DNA of 64,000 nucleotides from JBJHCA01 sp050485785 (lineage in GTDB: Bacteria; Bacteroidota; Bacteroidia; Chitinophagales; Saprospiraceae): assembly GCA_050485785.1 (NCBI GenBank), contig JBJHCA010000001.1:1-64000 (forward strand), written 5' to 3'. Made by a program: the position numbers and the translations under genes. Below, piece after piece: positions 50,410 through 59,811 of the stretch; positions within the stretch are counted from its first letter, which is position 1, and every line of letters begins with the position of its first letter. The notes under the pieces were generated by a model that saw only the letters and a program-made list of their open reading frames with translations, did no database searches and was not told the origin of the DNA.

Positions 50410-52053
50410 TCAGCCATCGTCTGAAGCTTTAATGATCACCTTGCATTGGTGGGGCTCACCATCAGCTTTGTGGATACACAACATGTACTTTCCTTCAGGC
50501 AGAGTTTTTATTATCAACGGGCGGCCTTGTTCAATAATTCCCTGCATCAAAACCCGCCCTTCCATACCGGATAGAGAATAACTAAACGCACCATATGTGT
50601 TTTCAGGAAAGCGGACGTGTATCTGGTCCCTGGCCGGGTTCGGATACACGAACCATTCGATTAGCCCGGCCTGATGTTCTGCTGTGCTGACCGGCGTTCC
50701 AAAATACGGCTCTCCGGGGGTGAAGTACAAGTGGTAAAGATTGTATGCCAGCATGTAATCCAACCCGTTGAACATACCCCGCCTCTGATTGGAGTCCAAA
50801 CCATAAGCATGGGCCGTTCTTGCCCACCGGTCGCTACTCCACCAGCCAACAGGAGCATCGCAGTCCCAGGTCGGGTCGGGGGATGTATTATAACAAGGCC
50901 CGCCGGCAGGTGCATCTTCCAGAAGCTGTAAAAAGGTGTCGTATTCGAAATCGGGAACCACAGTATTGTGGATTACAGCTCTGGCCAGCGGATAGATCCA
51001 GTGGCCGTATTGCTGTGCCTGAACCGACATGGTTGTATCGTTGCGTTGATTGCCGGCAGCAGCCAGTTTCATGATCATGGCATTGTTGTAGTCCTTGCCC
51101 TGAATGGCGAAGCAAAAACTGAGTATGCATATCGAATCCGGTTCACCGCTCATCGGGTCTAGTACAGGCATGTTGTTGAACAACCAGAACGGAACGGCAT
51201 CATCCGGAATGGACAAGTACACAGAGTCGGTAATATAGGAGGCTGCGCTGCTGAACCCCCAGCTCAGCCAAAAGGCATTTCCGCCATACTGATCGGGAAC
51301 CTGAATACTGTCAGGACTGTAAAGTTGCCAGTTGTTACCGCTCAGGTAAGTAATTAATCTGTGTGCTGTAGCCGAAGTCAACTGCCTGATATTGTAACCC
51401 TGAATTTCAATATGATCGGGTACAAATCTCCGGATCATTGCCAGCCCGTAAAGTAAACCTGCCACCTGATCCTGGGAGGTGAAATACCCATTGAGGGGGT
51501 GTGGTGTGCCGCATGAGCCGGTTGAAGCTATGCAGCTTACATCATCCCATTGCGAGTGCAAATGGCCTGGGACGTCGTCGCGTACAAACCAGCCTTTGGG
51601 CGGCTCGCCGGGTTGATTGCTCAGTTCATTGCCCCGCTTCTCAAGCCGTTCAATAGTCAACAAAGCCTGCAGAATGAGCAGCGCAGTTTCTGCTGCCTCC
51701 TCTTGTGCCTGGTATTGGCGGAGCAGGCCGTATTCTGTACCCAGAACAGCCAGGTAGTCACCCATTACATAAGTTCCGTCGGCCCAGTGGAGCTTCCGGT
51801 TACCGGCTTCTGCACCCATGCATGATGATCCCGTTATTTCCCAGTCAGTGAGGCAATCGGTAAACTGGAGAGTGGCTGCCGGTATGCCGTAACCTGCCGG
51901 CTGATGAGGCATTGAGGCATGGTTGACAATAAACTGATCGTGAAATCTGTCTCTGTAGTCCAGGTATTTTTCCAGCAAAGCAGTTTGTTGACCCATCAGC
52001 AGGGAACTGCTCCCAACCATCAGATAAAACATACATAGCCATCCGTTTTTCAT
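50410..52053 (-). CDS. Secreted protein of unknown function with T9SS sorting domain
   Basis: The 547-residue protein has a signal peptide (about 1-21), a large helical domain of about 430 residues with Trp- and Tyr-rich segments (LHWADGTYVMGDYLAVLGTE, GWWSSDRWARTAHAYGLD), and a C-terminal T9SS sorting domain (YPNPARDQIHVRFPENTYG through CKVIIKASDDG). The helical part has the alternating pattern of alpha/alpha toroids, such as glycosyl hydrolases or terpene cyclase-like folds, but I cannot name a family. Paired Cys residues suggest disulfides. It should be delivered to the surface by T9SS. Confidence 0.75.
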   Translation of the reverse strand: MKNGWLCMFYLMVGSSSLLMGQQTALLEKYLDYRDRFHDQFIVNHASMPHQPAGYGIPAATLQFTDCLTDWEITGSSCMGAEAGNRKLHWADGTYVMGDYLAVLGTEYGLLRQYQAQEEAAETALLILQALLTIERLEKRGNELSNQPGEPPKGWFVRDDVPGHLHSQWDDVSCIASTGSCGTPHPLNGYFTSQDQVAGLLYGLAMIRRFVPDHIEIQGYNIRQLTSATAHRLITYLSGNNWQLYSPDSIQVPDQYGGNAFWLSWGFSSAASYITDSVYLSIPDDAVPFWLFNNMPVLDPMSGEPDSICILSFCFAIQGKDYNNAMIMKLAAAGNQRNDTTMSVQAQQYGHWIYPLARAVIHNTVVPDFEYDTFLQLLEDAPAGGPCYNTSPDPTWDCDAPVGWWSSDRWARTAHAYGLDSNQRRGMFNGLDYMLAYNLYHLYFTPGEPYFGTPVSTAEHQAGLIEWFVYPNPARDQIHVRFPENTYGAFSYSLSGMEGRVLMQGIIEQGRPLIIKTLPEGKYMLCIHKADGEPHQCKVIIKASDDG

Positions 52054-52148
52054 AATCCACTAGCAAGGATAAAGTGTGCAGATGTAAAGGTAGGAAATGC
52101 CGCTGAATTCTGTTTTCCCAAAGGTTTTACAAGATCAGGGGGAAACAA

Positions 52149-53519
52149 TCAATGTGCTGCAGTGTGCCGGTGGTGTATATCGGCAAAAACCTGTCCGCTC
52201 ATCTTGCCTTCTCCGGCAGCTTGTTTAAGTTGAACATCAACAATATCACCAACCTGAATTGCAGGGTCTGAAACCGGAAACCTGACGCGGATGTAATTGT
52301 CTGTATAGCCTTCGGCTTCGCCTTGGACGGATATGTCTTCAACCAGCACGGGTCTTACGGATTGTATGAAACGCTGGTTGAACACATCTGTTTTCTGTGC
52401 TGACAATGACCGCAGCATTTCGTTGCGTTTTCTTCGCTTGTTCATGGAAACGCTGCCCGGCATGGTTGCAGCCGGTGTATTGCTTCGCTCAGAATAGGTA
52501 AATGCATGCAGGTAAGTAACATCCAGGGATTCGATGAATCGGAGGGTTTCAAGAAAATCATCGTCTGACTCACCGGGGAAGCCGGCAATTACATCCACAC
52601 CTATGGCCGCATGGGGAATAAGTGAGCGGATAGTTTCCACTCTGTTTTGGTAGCGGTTGCGGCGATATCGCCTGCGCATAAGTGCCAGTTGGCGGTCGTT
52701 TCCGGATTGCAGCGGCAAATGAAAATGGGGCATAAAAGCTCTGGATGCTGCCACAAAACCAATAATATCGTCAGTCAGCAGGTTGGGCTCAATGGATGAG
52801 ATCCGGAATCGTTCAATGCCTTGTACTTGATCCAGTGCACAGATCAATTCCTCAAAGGTTCCGTGGCGTTGAGCGGGTTGGCCGGGTTCAGGTGGCAGCT
52901 GGAGGCCGAAATCCCCAATGTTGACACCCGTAAGTACTATTTCGATGCACCCCATGGCAGCAATTTTTTCAGCCTGTCTCACCAGGGATTCAATTTGCGG
53001 GCTTCGGCTGAAACCACGGGCCAGGGGAATGGTGCAAAATGAACAGTTGTAGTTGCAGCCATCCTGTACTTTTAAAAAGGTACGGGTGCGGTCGCCAAAA
53101 CTAAACGCCTCATGGAAATCCGAAACTTCATTGATGTTGCCGGCTTTTACCATGCCTTTTGCCCGATGACCGGCCAGGGTGTGTACATACTCCATGATCC
53201 TGAATTTTTCTGCGGCACCAAGCACCAGATCTACTCCCGGTATTGAAGCAATTTCATTGGGTTTAAGCTGGGCATAGCAACCCACCACAATGACCTGCGT
53301 ATCGGGATTATTCCTCAAAACCCGGCGTACGATGTTTCTGCATTTTTTGTCGGCAAACTCGGTTACACTGCAGGTATTGATCACACATACATCTGAAGCC
53401 CGGTCAAAAGGAACAACCTGAAAACCCGCATCCTCAAACATACGGCTGTACGAAGAGCTCTCTGCAAAATTGAGTTTGCAACCAAGTGTATGAAAACTTA
53501 CTGTACCGGGTGTTGCCAT
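52149..53519 (-). CDS. mtaB: tRNA (N6-threonylcarbamoyladenosine(37)-C2)-methylthiotransferase MtaB
   Basis: The 456-residue protein has the N-terminal MTTase domain with three cluster Cys (LGCKLNFAESS, INTCSVTE, VVGCYAQLKP), the radical SAM triad CNYNCSFC and a C-terminal TRAM-like domain. Its pattern of three N-terminal Cys and radical SAM motif fits MtaB rather than MiaB. It adds a methylthio group to t6A37 in tRNA. The start is close to a -7 element (53528-53535), suggesting a leaderless transcript. Confidence 0.9.
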   Translation of the reverse strand: MATPGTVSFHTLGCKLNFAESSSYSRMFEDAGFQVVPFDRASDVCVINTCSVTEFADKKCRNIVRRVLRNNPDTQVIVVGCYAQLKPNEIASIPGVDLVLGAAEKFRIMEYVHTLAGHRAKGMVKAGNINEVSDFHEAFSFGDRTRTFLKVQDGCNYNCSFCTIPLARGFSRSPQIESLVRQAEKIAAMGCIEIVLTGVNIGDFGLQLPPEPGQPAQRHGTFEELICALDQVQGIERFRISSIEPNLLTDDIIGFVAASRAFMPHFHLPLQSGNDRQLALMRRRYRRNRYQNRVETIRSLIPHAAIGVDVIAGFPGESDDDFLETLRFIESLDVTYLHAFTYSERSNTPAATMPGSVSMNKRRKRNEMLRSLSAQKTDVFNQRFIQSVRPVLVEDISVQGEAEGYTDNYIRVRFPVSDPAIQVGDIVDVQLKQAAGEGKMSGQVFADIHHRHTAAH

Positions 53520-53527
53520 AAACGCCG

Positions 53528-53535
53528 CAAAGATA
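53528..53535 (-). promoter_or_regulatory. Candidate -7 promoter element close to the mtaB start
   Basis: Minus-strand TATCTTTG ends 8 nt before the mtaB ATG at 53519; with the usual 5-8-nt offset the transcript would begin at or near the start codon. Confidence 0.45.
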
Positions 53536-53613
53536 ACGAGAATATACCTAAAATGTCTTATCAGTATATTCCAGAGTCATTGCGCAGTTAAAAGGGCAAA
53601 GTGGGGCTCTGGG

Positions 53614-54393
53614 TTATTTCCTGTGCAGCATGGTGACTACGGTTCTGGTCAGTGCACGAGGTGAAAATCTCACGGAATTGGCCAGTATGTAATTGAGCAT
53701 ACCATGGACAGCCACAGTTTTGCCTTCCTTCATGGCGCGGTAACCGTATTCGGCTACCTCGGCAGAGGTGGGCAGTTTCCGGCCTCTAAACAGACGAACA
53801 CCATCCATATTGGCTACTTGCTGAAAGCCACTGGTTGTTGGGCCAGGGCACAAAGCGGTAACCGTTATGCCGGTGCCTTTGAGTTCAGTGGCCAGGCCTT
53901 CGCTCAGGTGGAGGATATAAGCTTTGCTGGCATAATACACGCTCATGCCCGGACCCGGCTGAAATGCTGCCGTTGAGGCAACATTCATGATCCGCCCATA
54001 CCCGTTTTTTAGCATATCAGGCAGAAAAAGACGGGTAAGTAAAGTAAGCGATGCAATGTTAACGTTGATCATATCCATGGCAAGGCCGGTATCGGTTTCG
54101 GCAAAGTTTCCGAGATGCCCAAAGCCGGCATTGTTGATCAGATAACTGATGGTGATGTTCTCCGATTTACAAAAGTCAAAAAGTTGCTGTGCTTCCTGAG
54201 TGTTGGACAGGTCTGCAGTGATTACGGAAACTTTTGTTTCATGTGCAGATTCCAGTTCCTGCTTAAGTCTGTTGAGTTGGTCGGTTCTGCGTGCGGTTAC
54301 AACCAGATTGATGCCCCGGCCGGCAAACACCCTTGCCAGTTCCATGCCAATGCCGGATGAAGCCCCGGTAATGAGGGCGGTTTTGTAGATCAT
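53614..54393 (-). CDS. Short-chain dehydrogenase/reductase
   Basis: The 259-residue protein has the SDR nucleotide motif TGASSGIG (10-17), NNAGFGHLG, and the catalytic region SVYYASKAYI with Tyr and Lys. The preference for NADP is suggested by the TARRTD segment after the second strand. Substrate is unknown. C-terminal residues are basic and could associate with membranes. It lies alone, downstream of mtaB, after 94 bp. Confidence 0.85.
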   Translation of the reverse strand: MIYKTALITGASSGIGMELARVFAGRGINLVVTARRTDQLNRLKQELESAHETKVSVITADLSNTQEAQQLFDFCKSENITISYLINNAGFGHLGNFAETDTGLAMDMINVNIASLTLLTRLFLPDMLKNGYGRIMNVASTAAFQPGPGMSVYYASKAYILHLSEGLATELKGTGITVTALCPGPTTSGFQQVANMDGVRLFRGRKLPTSAEVAEYGYRAMKEGKTVAVHGMLNYILANSVRFSPRALTRTVVTMLHRK

Positions 54394-54700
54394 GAACAGC
54401 TTGTTTAAGGTAGTAACCGAATGCAGAGAGCAAGGTTCAAAGCACAGAGATGCTCATTGATAGGAACAATTGTTCTGAATATGCACAACAAATGGCATGG
54501 ATTTTTAATAATTGCTTACCTTACAGGCATAAAGTACCTGATGCAGACTTGTTGACGGTTCTCCAGGATTAAGATTATAGTATTCATGCCAGGTAAACTT
54601 CCGGCGGATCACAAATTGATCAGGGGAAGTGCTGTGTCCGGGTCATCAGAAAAACAAAGAGCTATAAAAAATAAAAACCAACCTTTAAAAATGTGACATT
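54394..54700. other. 307-bp intergenic region between divergent genes
   Basis: The gap separates the SDR gene (minus) and lemA (plus). It holds dispersed element copy F at 54653-54678. I see no convincing small gene, RNA or terminator. No exact TAnnTTTG was located close to the lemA start. Confidence 0.5.
54653..54678 (-). repeat. Dispersed element core, copy F
   Basis: Minus-strand T-rich run followed by ATAGCTCTTTGTT, the same variant as copy A, 23 nt before the lemA start. Intergenic. Confidence 0.5.
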
Positions 54701-55249
54701 ATGCTTTATATACTGATAGGCATAGCCCTGCTGGCCGGTTTGGTGTTAATTGTGTACTACAATCGCTTTGTAAGGCTGAGTAACGGTTTACAGGAAGCTC
54801 AAAGCGGCATTGAAGTGCAATTTAAAAAGCGCGCCGATCTGTTGCCTGCGCTGGTGAAAACTGTGAAAGCCTACGCCGCTCATGAGGAAGGGCTGCTCAC
54901 CAGCATTACACAATTGCGTTCTTCGGGAATGAAGGCCGGTTCGGTACAGGAAATGGAGGGCGTACAAAAGGAGTTCAACCACATGATCGGCCGATTGATG
55001 GTGGTAGCTGAAAACTATCCCAACCTAAAAGCGGATGCCAATTTCAGAACCCTTCAGGAGCAACTGGTAGGCATTGAAAAAAGTCTGGAAATGGCCCGGC
55101 GCTATTACAATGGCACAGTTCGCAACCTGAACAATGCCGTGGAGACTTTTCCTGGTGTTCTTTTTGCCGGGTTGCTCGGGTTTTCTTCAGCACCGTTTTT
55201 TGAAACCGAATCTGCATCAGAGAGAAGCATGCCCGAACTTAATCTTTAA
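54701..55249 (+). CDS. lemA: LemA-family protein
   Basis: The 182-residue protein has an N-terminal membrane helix followed by the LemA helical hairpin (YNRFVRLSNGLQEAQSGIEVQFKKRADLLPALVKTVKAY and the ending AVETFPGVLFAG). LemA proteins sit in the inner membrane with unclear function. The next gene, a DUF2207 protein, starts 9 bp downstream, a frequent pairing. Confidence 0.9.
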   Translation: MLYILIGIALLAGLVLIVYYNRFVRLSNGLQEAQSGIEVQFKKRADLLPALVKTVKAYAAHEEGLLTSITQLRSSGMKAGSVQEMEGVQKEFNHMIGRLMVVAENYPNLKADANFRTLQEQLVGIEKSLEMARRYYNGTVRNLNNAVETFPGVLFAGLLGFSSAPFFETESASERSMPELNL

Positions 55250-55258
55250 TTGATTGCC

Positions 55259-57256
55259 ATGATCAGATACGTGCTGCCGGCATTAGTGATGTTTCTCACT
55301 TTTGTGCTGAACCTTCAATCCAATCAGACCCGGGTTACGCAAGTGAATGACCCTTCAGCCCTGAGTACTATTTTGAGCAACCGGCAATCGGAGGCTATTG
55401 AGCATTATCATGCCGACATTACCGTGAATGCCGATGGAACGGTGGATGTGACGGAGACGATAAGGGTTCGTGTGCTTGGCAATCAGATCAGACGGGGTAT
55501 CTTTCGCGATATTCCCACCGTATATCCCGGCGATGTGCTGCCTTACCGATCACTGCTCAGAATTAGTGCTGTGGAACGCAACGGAAAGCCGGAGTCGTAC
55601 CTCAGAGAGCGGCAGATGGGATACCAGCGGCTGTATATCGGGCATGAAGATGTATTGCTGGAGCGGGGAGTGCATGAGTACACTATCAGTTACAGCATGG
55701 ACAGGATGATCCGGTTTTTTGACGAATATGATGAACTTTACTGGAATGTTACGGGCAATTACTGGGGATTTACTATTGAGCAGGCCTCAGCCATAGTTCG
55801 TTTTCCGGAAGGGTCATCTGTACTGCAGTACAATGCCTATACCGGTTCCATAGGTTCAACGGATCAGGATTTTGAAGCAGTAATGCTTGATGAATCCACC
55901 ATACGATTTACCGGAACAACACCCCTGGCGGCAAGCGAGGGCATAACCGTGGCTGCAGCTATTCCGACAGGAGTAATTCAGGCTCCGGACCATGCGCAGC
56001 TGTTTCGATGGCGTTGGTATCGAGATTTCAGGCCGGTAACCACAGCAATATTGGTATTCATCTTTCTACTCGCCTATTACTATTATGCCTGGCGTCGCTA
56101 CGGAATTGACCCGAAAGGTGGGGCCGTAATTCCTTTGTTTGAGCCTCCCAATGGAATGGGACCTGTGGAAGCTGCAACCATTTACCGCAACAATTTTCAG
56201 CCCGGCATGTCATCAGCAGCATTGATGGAACTGGCCATGAAAGGCTACATCAGCATTGAGGTAACGGACAAGGTGAAGCTTCGCCGTCCACGTACTTTCA
56301 AGATAACGGCTCTCAAACGCGAGTACGGCAATGACCTTCATGAGGATTCAAAGTTGCTGTTTGAATCCCTATTTGGATGGAGCAGCTCCCGAAGGTCATC
56401 CGTAACCCTGGGCGGAAGTTACAGCAAAACAGTACAGACGGCAGTCAATCGCGTGCGCACACACGTAAACCGGCTGATCAATAAAAAATTTGAATTTGAA
56501 ACGCCGTTTGTGGTCATGGGTGTCTTTACCGGAATAGTGGTGACAGCCGTACTCATTTCCAATTCCATTGCACTCACAGAACATACTGATTTCATGATCC
56601 TTTGGTGGTTTTTAGGCGGTGGTTACGTAGTTGTTGTGTACCTCATTCTGCCCCTGATCATGAAATCCATAGTGATGACCTACCGGGCTCGTGTTACACT
56701 GATTCACTGGATTCTGATCATCTCACTGCTGATACTGAGTATTCATGCAGTAGTCAATGCTTCATGGTGGTATGCAGCTTGGCCGGGAATTATAATGATG
56801 TGGTTTGGACTGGCAGGAGGGATCTTCTGCAATCTGTTGTGGCGTCCTACTGAGGAAGGCCGGAAGAAGCTCGATAAAATCATGGGTTTTCGAATGTTTC
56901 TCCAAACCAGTGAAGTTGAAAGGATCAGGCATATGGGAGGCCCGGAGCTTACCCCTGAACTGTATGAAGACTATGTGCCCTATGCCATGGCACTGGGTGT
57001 GGAGAAACAATGGACACGGCTGTTCAGTAAAGTTTTGAGCAGGGAGCAATGGGAGCAGGTAGAGCGCCGGACATCGCGTTATTACATGCCCGGGGTGCAT
57101 CACAGCAGTTCTTCACTGAGCAGTTCATTAGGAGCCATGAGTAGTGGACTGAGTTCGGCTACCTCCACATCTGCCACTCCGCCAAGCAGTTCCGGAAGCG
57201 GTGGCGGCGGTTCATCTGGTGGTGGCGGTGGTGGTGGCGGCGGCGGTGGCTGGTAA
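55259..57256 (+). CDS. DUF2207 membrane protein with Gly-rich tail
   Basis: About 665 residues from ATG at 55259 (MIRYVLPALVMFLTF); a TTG at 55250 is possible. A signal-like N terminus is followed by a beta-rich external domain (YHADITVNADGTVDVTETIRV), a membrane helix near 260, a cytoplasmic helical region, two to three more membrane helices (about 420-530) and a low-complexity tail of Ser then Gly repeats (about 610-665, SGGGGGGGGGGGW-like). This is the common DUF2207 layout. Function is unknown; pairing with lemA is typical. Confidence 0.85.
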   Translation: MIRYVLPALVMFLTFVLNLQSNQTRVTQVNDPSALSTILSNRQSEAIEHYHADITVNADGTVDVTETIRVRVLGNQIRRGIFRDIPTVYPGDVLPYRSLLRISAVERNGKPESYLRERQMGYQRLYIGHEDVLLERGVHEYTISYSMDRMIRFFDEYDELYWNVTGNYWGFTIEQASAIVRFPEGSSVLQYNAYTGSIGSTDQDFEAVMLDESTIRFTGTTPLAASEGITVAAAIPTGVIQAPDHAQLFRWRWYRDFRPVTTAILVFIFLLAYYYYAWRRYGIDPKGGAVIPLFEPPNGMGPVEAATIYRNNFQPGMSSAALMELAMKGYISIEVTDKVKLRRPRTFKITALKREYGNDLHEDSKLLFESLFGWSSSRRSSVTLGGSYSKTVQTAVNRVRTHVNRLINKKFEFETPFVVMGVFTGIVVTAVLISNSIALTEHTDFMILWWFLGGGYVVVVYLILPLIMKSIVMTYRARVTLIHWILIISLLILSIHAVVNASWWYAAWPGIIMMWFGLAGGIFCNLLWRPTEEGRKKLDKIMGFRMFLQTSEVERIRHMGGPELTPELYEDYVPYAMALGVEKQWTRLFSKVLSREQWEQVERRTSRYYMPGVHHSSSSLSSSLGAMSSGLSSATSTSATPPSSSGSGGGGSSGGGGGGGGGGGW

Positions 57257-57339
57257 TTACAGGTTGCCGAAATGATTAGTTATCAATTTGCAGCACCAAA
57301 CCCCGGGGCATGGCGTTTATACAGAAATTTTGCCCGGCT

Positions 57340-58413
57340 ATGAAGCGGCTCGACCGGTATATCATCCGGAAATACTTATCGACTTTCATTTTCACCTGTC
57401 TGTTGTTCAGTGCAGTAGCCGTTGCTATTGATTTCAGTGAAAAGCTTGAGGATTACCGCGAGCCCACCTGGCAGGAAGTCATATTTGACTACTACGTCAA
57501 CTTTTTGCCTTTCATCAATTGGCAGCTTTTTCCCATTTATACGTTGATCACCGTAATTTTCTTTACCGGGAGGCTGGCCAATAACAGTGAGATCATTGCC
57601 ATTCTGAATGCCGGTGTGAGCTTCAGACGTCTGGCGGTACCGTATATGTTATGTGCTGCAGTGATAGCTACGGTTCACTTTTACGGCAACCACCGATGGG
57701 TTCCCAATGCCAACAAAACCAGGGTGCATTTTGAGAACACCTATGTTTGGAAAAATAATTTTGAGAGCCGAACCACCAACATTCACCGCTACATCAGACC
57801 TCAGGAGAAGATTTACATTCAGCGGTTCAGTACCGTTGACTCCTCGGCCCGGTATTTTTCAGTGGAAAGGTTTGAAGAACAGGATCTGGTTTACAGGCTT
57901 GTTGCATCCTCGGCCAGGTGGAATGAAGATGAGAAAGCATGGTACCTCAACAATGTGGTGGAAAGAACCTGGAACGAAATGAACGAAACCATGGCACATT
58001 CGCGGTCTATGACCCTGGAGATTCCGCTGGGCCCCGGTGATTTAATCCGCCGTGACAATCTACGCGAAACCATGACCACTTCAGAACTGCTGGCCTTCAT
58101 AGAACAGGAAGAGCTTCGTGGTGCAGGCAATTTGGAAGGGTTCTGGGTAGAGCGGTACAGAAGAACCAGCGATGCATTCATGGTATTCATTCTCACCATG
58201 ATCGGCCTGTCTATCGCCTCCCGGAAGGTAAGGGGTGGCATGGGCGTTCATCTGGCCATTGGATTTGCATTGGGGGGGCTTTATGTGTTTATATCGCGGT
58301 TTTCGCACGTGTTTGCCACCATGGGCGGACTTGATCCCGCCATTGGTGTATGGTTACCCAATATCCTGTTCATTGGTGTGGTGATTGCACTGATGTTCAA
58401 GGCACAAAAGTAG
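57340..58413 (+). CDS. LptF/LptG-family permease (YjgP/YjgQ)
   Basis: About 357 residues from ATG at 57340 (MKRLDRYIIRKYLSTF), with six membrane helices split by a periplasmic beta-domain (about 140-250). The start motif LDRYIIRKYL, and VTIIFFTGRLANNSEIIAI-like second helix, are characteristic of the LPS transport permeases LptF and LptG. It would extract LPS from the inner membrane with LptB. F versus G cannot be decided. tRNA-Leu follows by 67 bp. Confidence 0.87.
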   Translation: MKRLDRYIIRKYLSTFIFTCLLFSAVAVAIDFSEKLEDYREPTWQEVIFDYYVNFLPFINWQLFPIYTLITVIFFTGRLANNSEIIAILNAGVSFRRLAVPYMLCAAVIATVHFYGNHRWVPNANKTRVHFENTYVWKNNFESRTTNIHRYIRPQEKIYIQRFSTVDSSARYFSVERFEEQDLVYRLVASSARWNEDEKAWYLNNVVERTWNEMNETMAHSRSMTLEIPLGPGDLIRRDNLRETMTTSELLAFIEQEELRGAGNLEGFWVERYRRTSDAFMVFILTMIGLSIASRKVRGGMGVHLAIGFALGGLYVFISRFSHVFATMGGLDPAIGVWLPNILFIGVVIALMFKAQK

Positions 58414-58461
58414 GTGCAGTAATTTTTTATGTCCCGGCCCGCGCAATACCGGAAATATATC

Positions 58462-58469
58462 TATTTTTG
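58462..58469 (+). promoter_or_regulatory. Candidate -7 promoter element for tRNA-Leu
   Basis: TATTTTTG fits TAnnTTTG, 11 nt before the first tRNA base, the spacing expected for a transcript that begins just ahead of the mature 5' end. Confidence 0.55.
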
Positions 58470-58480
58470 CAGACCTTCCA

Positions 58481-58565
58481 GCCCGGGTGGTGGAACTGGT
58501 AGACACGCAGGACTTAAAATCCTGTGGCCGTTGAGGCCGTGCGGGTTCGATTCCCGCCCCGGGTA
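58481..58565 (+). tRNA. tRNA-Leu (TAA)
   Basis: The 85-nt class II tRNA folds fully: acceptor GCCCGGG pairing with CCCGGGT, anticodon stem CAGGA/TCCTG around loop CTTAAAA (anticodon TAA, reads UUA/UUG), a long variable arm with the hairpin GGCCGTTGAGGCC, and a T-arm GCGGG/CCCGC around TTCGATT. CCA is not encoded. It is the only tRNA found in the window. Confidence 0.95.
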
Positions 58566-58784
58566 CCCCAATATTCCTGTTATTGGACAATGACTTTGAG
58601 TTTGTGCGATGCTTGCAGGCCTTGATCACGGTAAGTTCTCTGCATTTTTACATCCAAGTTCCTACTTGAAAATCATTCCTGAATGAGCACCTTTTATATG
58701 CCTGAAAGGAACTTGCTTGCCTGGCAATATTGGTCTCAACCGTCATTCCGGAGAAGATGGGTTTCGCATGCTGTGATTTTTGGT

Positions 58785-58792
58785 TAATTTTG
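58785..58792 (+). promoter_or_regulatory. Candidate -7 element next to the start of the 58798 gene
   Basis: TAATTTTG ends only 5 nt before the ATG at 58798. If it works as a promoter the mRNA would be leaderless. Confidence 0.35.
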
Positions 58793-58797
58793 CCCGA

Positions 58798-59175
58798 ATG
58801 GAAGACTGGCAACTGGATTTTGAATGGCTTAGAATACGCCATTTCGTTAAAGACACCCTGGGCCGCGATGAGCTGCCCGATATGAACGCCATGCTTTTTC
58901 TGGTGGGCATACAGGAGCTGGGGTACTGGCCCGAAAGCTTTACCAAAGAGCAAAAGCAGGATCTGATGCATATTGCAGTTTGTCGTTTGCTGAGCAGCAG
59001 GGGATATTTTGAGTTTGAGGGGCTGGATGATGAAGGCTGGCCGCACTGGAAGCTGGTGAAGCCTATTGATGCGCTGTCAAAGGATGCCCAGGAAAACCTG
59101 CTCAAGGAAATGATTATTAAATATTTTGAGAACTACACCAAAACCGAACCCACCAATGAACAAACTTCTGTTTAG
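58798..59175 (+). CDS. Conserved hypothetical protein
   Basis: The 125-residue acidic soluble protein (ATG at 58798, MEDWQLDFEWLRIRHFVKD) is helical and has no signal or membrane segment. The pattern MNAMLFLVGIQELGYWPESFTKEQKQDLMHIAVCRLLS suggests a small all-helical domain that I recall as conserved in Bacteroidota, without known function. It overlaps the following cyclophilin gene by 20 bp, so it is translationally coupled to it. Confidence 0.7.
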   Translation: MEDWQLDFEWLRIRHFVKDTLGRDELPDMNAMLFLVGIQELGYWPESFTKEQKQDLMHIAVCRLLSSRGYFEFEGLDDEGWPHWKLVKPIDALSKDAQENLLKEMIIKYFENYTKTEPTNEQTSV

Positions 59176-59803
59176 TCTGCTGATACCGGCCTTAACCTGT
59201 TTACTACTGTTGAGCGCTTGCGGCGATGGCGATGATCACCGCTACGTGATGGTAAGTACGGATTATGGCGATATGAAAATTAAACTGTTCAATAGCACGC
59301 CAGAGCACAGGGATAATTTCATCAAGCTCACTGAAGAAGGGTTTTATGATGATCTTCTTTTTCACCGTATTATCCAGGGCTTTATGGTTCAGGGAGGTGA
59401 TCCTGATTCGCGAAATGCCTCACAGGGCCAGCGTTTGGGCACCGGTGGACCGGGATACACCATACCGGCAGAAATTGGCGAACATCATTTTAAAGGTCGT
59501 GTAGCTGCAGCCCGCACTCCTGACCAGACCAATCCCGAGCGCCGTTCATCGGGTTCACAGTTTTACATCGTCCAGGGTCAAAACGTTCCTGAACAACTTC
59601 TGAACCAGAACCCCAATTACAGCGACGAAGACATTGAGCGTTACCTGCGGGATGGCGGCACACCTCAGCTCGATGCGCAGTATACCGTGTTTGGCGAAGT
59701 GGTGGAAGGCCTTGATGTAATAGACCGCATTGCATCTGTGCAAACCGGCCCTAACGATCGGCCCGTGGAGGATGTACGCATGAAAGTTAGCATCGTTAAA
59801 TAA
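59156..59803 (+). CDS. Cyclophilin-type peptidyl-prolyl isomerase, lipoprotein
   Basis: About 215 residues from ATG at 59156 (MNKLLFSLLIPALTCLLLLSAC, lipidated Cys22). The rest is a cyclophilin domain with FHRIIQGFMVQGGDP, GTGGPGYTIPAE, SGSQFYIVQG and the insertion GGTPQLDAQYTVFGEV. It should help fold proteins in the periplasm. The next gene is a tandem paralogue. It starts within the end of the gene before it. Confidence 0.9.
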   Translation: MNKLLFSLLIPALTCLLLLSACGDGDDHRYVMVSTDYGDMKIKLFNSTPEHRDNFIKLTEEGFYDDLLFHRIIQGFMVQGGDPDSRNASQGQRLGTGGPGYTIPAEIGEHHFKGRVAAARTPDQTNPERRSSGSQFYIVQGQNVPEQLLNQNPNYSDEDIERYLRDGGTPQLDAQYTVFGEVVEGLDVIDRIASVQTGPNDRPVEDVRMKVSIVK

Positions 59804-59811
59804 TTGATACC

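Noticed and set aside
57184..57251. Run of GGC/GGT triplets
   Set aside because: Encodes the Gly-rich tail typical of DUF2207 proteins; not an independent DNA repeat.
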